Shown here piece by piece: positions 57,160 through 64,000 of a stretch of DNA of 64,000 nt; position 1 is the stretch's first letter, and every line of letters begins with the position of its first letter. The notes beneath the pieces were generated by a model. The model searched no databases. It had not been told where the DNA came from and worked only from the letters and a program-made list of their open reading frames with translations. Made by a program: the position numbers and the translations under genes. This DNA comes from Notospermus geniculatus (Eukaryota; Nemertea; Pilidiophora; Heteronemertea; Lineidae), in contig NMRB01000376.1 in assembly GCA_002633025.1 (NCBI GenBank), positions 71,571-135,570 of the forward strand, written 5' to 3'.

Positions 57160-59797
57160 GTGAAGAAGACAGCGCCATACCTATTGTCACGCATGATTGA
57201 ACCTCTATTAAATGAACTTTGTTGAGGGGTTTATATTTATTGCCGACTTTTCTGCGGTATTTTCCGCCAAAAAGGGATAACCGCATAGGTATGGCCGTAT
57301 TTTCCGCCAACAAGGGATGAAGCTTTTTTGACAAAGATGTAAAGAAGTTGCAGTAGTATGAAAACTTTTTCTTCTGCTGTAACGTCATCAGGCCTAATTT
57401 TATACTAGGCACCCACACTGTACGTGAAGTTAGTTAATGCAAACCTGAAGACAGTACATGATCAGTAATCGACTGGAATTTCCGCCATGATAAACTTCAA
57501 TTTCAGACATCTATATCTTCATTGGCGATATTAGGACATAAATTTATCGCGTTTTTAAAGAAGTATCCTGTGTGGTCAAGGAAGAAACGTCGGAACGAAG
57601 AGCCCAAGCAAAAGAGATATGCGTGAGGAAATACTGGTTTCAGTCATGGCTGGAGCCCAGTATATCTACTTCACATTCCGGTGACTTATTAGACATTCCC
57701 TGACTGTTAACACAATTGCAACACCAAAGTCTATTCCAAGCCGCCGCAATGGTTGATAACCTTCGGGATATCTTCGCAAAAGCCACCTTATCGTTTTGTG
57801 AAAGCCTAACCAAATCGAATACTTACAACACCTGGGTAACAATTTACACAAGAACGGATGTTCGTAAGTATGCGCTAGTTGTAACATTTCTGATAGGGGA
57901 AAGTATGTTAACAACGTGATGGTTTGTGATCCTTGGATAACGTTCAACGTTAACGATACCATTATTGATTTAGTGGTCAATCTAACTAAGAAACTGACTG
58001 AAACCTATTAATAAATGCTACATGTAAGCATAAAGGAATCAACCATAAAGGTTTAACTGCGAACGATGAACTTACTGAGGGATACACTTCATGTGTTGCC
58101 ACCAGATGTCTCTCACTGCCTGAATTTTGGCTTTACGTAATAGGCAGGAGCTTCAACTTTTTTTGTGGTGAAGGGGTACATGAACCTGTCAACTTGATGC
58201 TTTGAATTCCATTTCTGAGGATAACAGAGCTATTTCCAGCACAATTAGTGTTCCACGTGCAAATGTACTTTAGCCTTTTCAAATCTACACATCGTTCCTG
58301 GGGTTCTCATTAATTCAGTCCTTTTGTATCATAAGATCAACTAGTTGGAATTCAACAAAATTTGCAGTAAACGTGCAGAAGGGTCTCTCCTACCATATGG
58401 AAGAGTCAGAATGCAAATCTGTTGAGGTTTAAAGGGATACTGTCCACATTTATAAAATGCTAAATTTGTAAGTTGAACCGTTATGGTCGATTCCTTTATG
58501 ATGTAAGCAAGGAATTTGCGAAAGCAATTGCATGATTGAATCAAAATCGTTGCCGGTTGAGTACAGTGGCTACAAAAAAACAGTACGAAGCGAATTGTAA
58601 GAAGTCACTTTTTTGTTCCATATTTTCAAAGAAAATCGAGTAGAGAATGCTTCTTTTTCTTTTTTAGAGGACCACGTGTATCTCAGTTCAATAAAGATCT
58701 CTGTGTAAAGCAGAATAAGATTCCGTCGTGCTGCACAAACTGAAGGGCGGCCTTTATACAGAAATCTTCCTTCCCCCATTCTGGATACCAAAGCAAGACA
58801 AGAGACACCAGGTTTCAAATCATATTCTAACTGAAAGCCCAATTAACGCGGGCGAATGTTTAAAAAATCTATTTATCGCGCACAAATTTGGTTTCATTCA
58901 AAACTGTCATCATTAATTCCAAAATCCAAAGAGAGAGCGAACCCGCAGAAGTCATTTTAAAAAAGATAGCTGTAGATGCAACCGAGCGATTAGAACGGCG
59001 AAGCCATTTAATGTAATTCGCATTTTTCCTCAGTTAGCCAGTGTCATTCAGTAAGAAGCTTGCATTGCCGCACAGATGTAACTGTTTCAATAATTGTTTC
59101 GCCATAATCCATTAGCCCGTCAATGCGTATTACACTTTTTCGACGTTGCATATTCCCATTAGGCGATCACAACATTTCACTTTTTGAGAGCAATTATGGT
59201 TGGAAACCTGGAAACCTCTTCTAAGTGGTACCGACAGGAAGAGGTCGCCAGTTTTAGGAGAATAACCCCGGGTTATACTCTGACCACTTTTTACCATCAA
59301 TTATCGCTTTATGTTTTCATTAAAACAGGATGCAGGTGTGAAAGGAATGGTATTCCTTCGAATGCAAGTCCGAGTTACGATAGACTGTTATCGCAAGGTT
59401 AATATTCGATTGGTCTTAGCAAGAATATATAAGTACCAAGAATGTGGAATTCCGAATATGTGCCAAAAGGTGAGTTTAGTCATTTGTCTGTAACTTTACA
59501 TAAGAATAATGATGATATTCTAAATAATACAATTCAGTCAACAACCGTTAAATCTAAACATCGGTTATTTAATTAGAAGGCCTAAAATTACCGTACGCCC
59601 CCTATTATCAGAAAAAGTAACTTAATGCCCACGCTTTTGCTTTATTACTACACTCTTGGTACTTATATATTCTTGGTCTTAGCCATATCATTTTCTCTCG
59701 TTGAACAATAAAACTTTGCTTAAACTTGGATTCCAGGTGGGACTTAGATTTGTCACACCGGTATTTCACGTAATATTTTCACACAAATAATACCCCC
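57160..59797. other. No recognisable gene
   Basis: Frames up to about 100 codons (57666-57980 minus, 58570-58842 minus) have no recognisable domain. No repeats or RNA genes are seen. Confidence 0.5.
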
Positions 59798-60325
59798 AAG
59801 CATCGAGAGAGATCGTAACATTGCACGTGGCGCCCCAGGCATTTGATTGAAAAATCATTTACTCCGACAGTGCTGCCACCAGTAGCCTTGCGATGAAACA
59901 CGCAGACATTACTTAGCAGTACGTTAAAAATAATGTCCAAGACATCCCACTCCTGGAGCTCACACGGAGTCGAGACTCCGCGGAAGGTTTTCACTAAAGT
60001 AATATTGAAAAGGCTTCGGTTAGGTTAATTATCCGACCGACATCCGCGGGGTGAAATTTAATTACCTGGTTTCGAAAACCCAACACTGGATTCTATGATT
60101 AGATAAAATGTATAATATTGAGGTAGTTCCGATCCCATGCGTCATCTATCACCTCGAATGGAGGTAATCTGAATGGTCGCCGGATAAGACGTCGATTCTA
60201 ATTATCTTTCCTTTTTCAAATCAAATTATTGCTGTATTGCACGTCGCCTTTAATGCATTTCAAGGTTGCGTCGAAAACGCCGCATATAAAATGCAAAAAA
60301 AATCGTCCGAAGGAAATCACCTACC
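59798..60325. repeat. Duplicated segment E, copy 2
   Basis: Partner of 53819-54354. Directly followed, without N, by segment D copy 2, an order not found in the first copies. Confidence 0.9.
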
Positions 60326-61708
60326 AACAGATGGATTGCTCCTAAATGCTGGTCATTGGCCTACCCGACTTCCGTTGCTCTGACCACCGGGTAACCGGTA
60401 TCCAACCTAGCAGCAAGAATATACTTCTTAATCAGATGTAGGCCTGTTGCTTTGGCCTGCCCACATGACTTACCTTGCTCTTACCTCCCGGTTAACTGGT
60501 TATCTAACGTAACAGATGGATTGCTTTTACATGGAGGTGATTGGTCACCTGACTTCGCTTTGTTCTCATCTACCGGGTCACAGGTACATGTAGGCTATAT
60601 CAAAGTAAATTGTTTTTACATTCAGGCCAATGTATGGCCGACGAACCGGTATCCAACGTAACAGGAACCACATGTAGGCCTATTTCTTTACAGAGAGGTG
60701 TTTGGCCTGTCTTTGGATTCCCCAGGCTTTCTAACGGGTACCGGCTAACCGGTGTCCAAAAGTAACAGATGGATTGTTTCTATCCATGTCACTAGCCGAT
60801 GTAGATGTAGATGTACAGTACATGACTTAACCTTGTCCTGAATGTTGACCGGACGTCACAGATGGTTGGCCGTGAACATGATTTCACCTTGCTCTCACTT
60901 ACCGGGAAACGGGTATCCAACGTAACAGAACGACTGCATTGATTTATAATAACACTAAATCATAGCTTTACCGCTGGTGGTGCAGATCGTCTAAAGGAGA
61001 CCCCAGTAGTTATCAATCGCTGAGGGTGACGGCTCAGTCCATCTTATCAAGCCATTTCGTATCACCATGGTGAAGTGGCCGGAACAATGCTAAGATTACT
61101 TTATTTCTCGTCATTCTCCGGGTGATATGTCACGTTGTATTGCTTCCGGCGGCCTGAGGATGGCACTAATGGAGATGCTGTGTACACATCTACGGATCCA
61201 GGGCCAAAGTGACATTTTGAGAGTTACTTTTCGATCCCGTGCAGCAGAAAGGAAATCATTCAGCCAATCTGCGCATTTCCGGCTGTTCCCACAAGCAGAG
61301 TCTCACCCCCCCCCCTTGTTTTTCTATATTTTTATTTTCTCTCCTTTTCCCCGACTGTAACACAGTCTCGTGACATTAGCTCGTTTCCTGCGTACCTCGA
61401 GGGTTTTTCCACTCAAAATCAATGCCAAGAACGTCATTAGACAGATACATGTAACCACATTTTTTCGTGGTTTTTTTTTCTTTATCATTGTAGCATGATT
61501 TCTGATTTTCTTACTTTTGACACCAAAGAAGTGCTTGTAGCCTCATGTTCATTACATCGACTCACGAGTGTCTGATGGTTCGACGCGCTGCTATTGTTAT
61601 ACTTGTTTGTATTTCCTTCTTCCCTGCCAAAACAACTATTTCCTTCATCATCTTCGACCACATATCTCTAGTCACTGCGTGATCACAAAACGTCACTTCG
61701 TGAGCACA

Positions 61709-61992
61709 ACTTTTCTTCATCAAAATGACGAACTTGGGTTCGTTTTCCATTATCACCAAACTGAGTATCTAAATTCGTCAAAATGACAAGTCCAGGTTCG
61801 TCATTTTGACGAAACCTTGACGAACATAAACAAGGGTTCATCAAAATGACAAACGTGGACTTGTCGTCTTGACAAACCCGTGTTTATGTTCGTCAAAATG
61901 ACGAACGTGGACTTGTCATTTTGACGAATTTAGATACTCAGTTTGGTGATAATGAAAACGAACCCAAGTTCGTCATTTTGATGAAGAAAAGT
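61709..61992. mobile_element. 284-bp inverted repeat with CGTCAAAATGACGA iterons
   Basis: Arms of about 125 bases, from ACTTTTCTTCATCAAAATGA to its inverse TCATTTTGATGAAGAAAAGT. Inside, the palindromic unit TCGTCAAAATGACGA and variants occur about eight times in alternating direction. Non-coding; the frame at 61921-62295 only reads through it. Confidence 0.75.
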
Positions 61993-63307
61993 TTTTCAGT
62001 GCACCAGGCTTCTTCAAACTTGATGCTTCACTTTACTCACCGTTCACCAGATTTCAGGATTAAAGTATTCACGACTTTCGAGAAAGTACGCCTCGCCCAT
62101 ACTCTACATGTAGTTCTAAATTCACATCCCACTTGCCAATCGCTAATGTCAAATTTCGACTTTTCAGACCGTGTAAACATCAAAAGAGATGGTAACTTCC
62201 AGCCAAGTAAACCTCCTCACAAAACCTTAAAATTCCCTTTTGTAGCTGGACAGCCACTTCTTTCGTCTGAAAGTCACTGCCTCAAGGAAACCTGAACATG
62301 TTCACTAATATGGTAATTCATATAAACGAGATACATATGATTGTTTAATCACCCATTATGCCGTCTACATCAAGTCATATCCCGAGGCCATCGTGAAAAC
62401 GAAAACCTATGAATAACATGAGGTAGAAAAGATGACTTTGAAGGCAAGGATCTGAAATACGCCATCAGCTCTTTGAAAAATATTAACTGATATCCACAAG
62501 TTGCCTAACGATGCAGAGCTGTGTGCATGGGAAAGGATTTGAGAAATTTGGCGCTGAGGTACATGATACGGAATGGCAACGTATCATGGTTTTCTTAAAA
62601 CTGGGCTAATGTATCAAAGGACTGGCACGACAAATGTACATTGGAAGGTTGTGCGAAGCAGAGCTAAACAATGACTGGTAATAATATGGCATGGGTTACT
62701 TAAAACACTTGTGTCAAAAAAAACAGATACTACATCAATGGTACATGCAGTAAAGCAGATCTATAAACACGACGAAGACTTGTAATTATGACATACTACG
62801 AAGACTGGTAATATGTCATAATTATTTAGTCCAGTTGTATTAAAAGGACAGGCAATAAGTATGCCTAAAAAGAAAGGTGAGTAAAAATAACCGGCCATGA
62901 CCGTCATGGACACAACGCTCACGATGTGATACGCTAAGTTACGAGAGATGTCAGCCTGAAAAACATGGGTTTCTTATTTCCGTCGCAGAACATGTCTAGG
63001 GTTTCAGCCTTGTTGCCAGTTGTTTGTTTCCACAAAGGCCGTGTTGTTGAGCCAACGCCTACATCTTTCTCGTAACCCACACTTTCTCATAAGTAATGAA
63101 TACTTGGAAGATGAGTGGGCCTGGTGTCCGTGGAAGTCGAGATCGTCGAGAGTTGTGGATAATTTTGCCTTGAAGAACCTTTGTTTAGACTATTAGCTCA
63201 GTGTCCTCCCTTTAGTAGGCCTACATACAACGCCAAGATTTTGCCGCGTGTTCCATGTCTGCCAACTTAGAAGTGTCTATAGGCCTACTATACATTGTGC
63301 AGGAAAC

Positions 63308-63832
63308 TACATGTATCTATTGTATTGAAGGTGAGCTATGAGAATTGTCTGTTATTATAATTGCCTATTGTATTGAAGGTGAGCTATGAGAATTGTCTGT
63401 TATTATAATTGCCTATTGTATTGAAAGTGAGCTATGAGAATTGTCTGTTATTATAATTGTCTATTGTATTGAAAGTGAGCTACATGTATGAGAATTGTCT
63501 GTTATTATAATTGTCTATTGTATTGAAGGTGAGCTATGAGAATTGTCTGTTATTATAATTGCCTATTGTATTGAAGGTGAGCTATGAGAACTGAATTGCT
63601 TGTTAGTATTGAAGGTGAGCAATGAGGATTGTCTATTACTGTAATATAATTGCCTGTTTTATTGACGATGAGCTATGAGAATTGTCTATTAATACACATG
63701 TAATTGTCTATTGTATTGAAAGTGAGCTATGAGAATTGTCTGTTATTATAATTGTCTATTGTATTGAAGGTGAGCTATGAGAATTGTCTGTTATTATAAT
63801 TGCCTATTGTATTGAAGGTGCACTATGAGTGA
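63308..63832. repeat. 48-bp minisatellite, array 2
   Basis: About 11 units with consensus ATTGAAGGTGAGCTATGAGA + ATTGTCTGTTATTATAATTG + CCTATTGT, much more homogeneous than array 1. ACATGT insertions interrupt it at 63308-63315 and 63481-63488. Confidence 0.9.
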
Positions 63833-64000
63833 TCGAACCCGCACATTGATTCCCGAAGTATATTCATTTGGAATATGTCAAATAAATCACGAATTACATT
63901 TTCAACGATCAAATTGTACATGAATCCTTCTTCAAGCACTATCCAATATCTTTTAATGTTTAATATGACTACAATCTCATTATCCGTTCTTATCATTAGG

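Larger units (their letters stand above)
60326..64000. repeat. Large duplicated segment D, copy 2
   Basis: Partner of 46187-49450, complete across the point where copy 1 has an N. It extends to the window edge. No gene is recognised. Confidence 0.9.

Noticed and set aside
61921-62295. 124-codon frame
   Set aside because: The first third reads through the iteron inverted repeat. The rest is disrupted at the N in the duplicate, and no domain is visible.

Overview
The window is eukaryotic nuclear DNA, most likely from a marine invertebrate animal. It has intronless family-A GPCR genes of the FMRFamide-receptor type in a tandem cluster, very long gene-free stretches, many small inverted-repeat elements (MITEs and foldbacks), tRNA-derived repeats, and no operon-like packing. 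The enrichment of the palindromes TACATGTA and TAGGCCTA looks to me like an echinoderm, hemichordate or cephalochordate genome, but I cannot fix the phylum from sequence alone.

Layout. 0-14.2 kb: five head-to-tail minus-strand copies of one single-exon GPCR gene plus a sixth 5' fragment. They lie in a higher-order repeat of two alternating subtypes. Copy 4 (7381-8439) is the only complete open gene. Copy 2 is open but loses its 5' end at a single N (4187). Copies 1 and 5 are frameshifted. Copy 3 has an in-frame deletion of most of TM1 to TM4. A 215-bp N gap (14242-14456) ends the cluster. 14.5-23 kb: no recognisable gene; foldback elements, a tandem duplication split by a PIF/Harbinger-like MITE, and decayed tRNA-like sequences. 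23-26.3 kb: seven copies of one ~250-bp MITE family. 26.6-33.3 kb: a 3.3-kb direct duplication, each copy with a TTAA-flanked MITE. 33.8-36.4 kb and 42.1-45.1 kb: two direct duplications, each joined by exactly one N. 36.5-41.96 kb: a nested palindrome, a ~300-bp tandem repeat, one candidate exon, an 852-bp element with a 9-bp target duplication, and a perfect spacerless 160-bp palindrome. 46.2-49.4 kb reappears at 60.3-64 kb, including a 48-bp minisatellite; 53.8-54.35 kb reappears at 59.8-60.3 kb.

Main observations. (1) Comparing the near-identical duplicates shows repeated clean differences TA versus TACATGTA. The hexamer ACATGT has been added at TA dinucleotides at about ten sites, once doubly, and once inside a GPCR coding region. 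This looks like a scar of a TA-targeting transposon with CA...TG ends. (2) Many MITEs have their empty sites inside this same window, so the insertions can be read directly. (3) The four single Ns fall exactly at breaks in duplicated sequence, so part of the apparent duplication is probably unmerged contig or haplotype ends.

Apart from the GPCR family and one weak exon candidate, I see no protein-coding gene that I can support.
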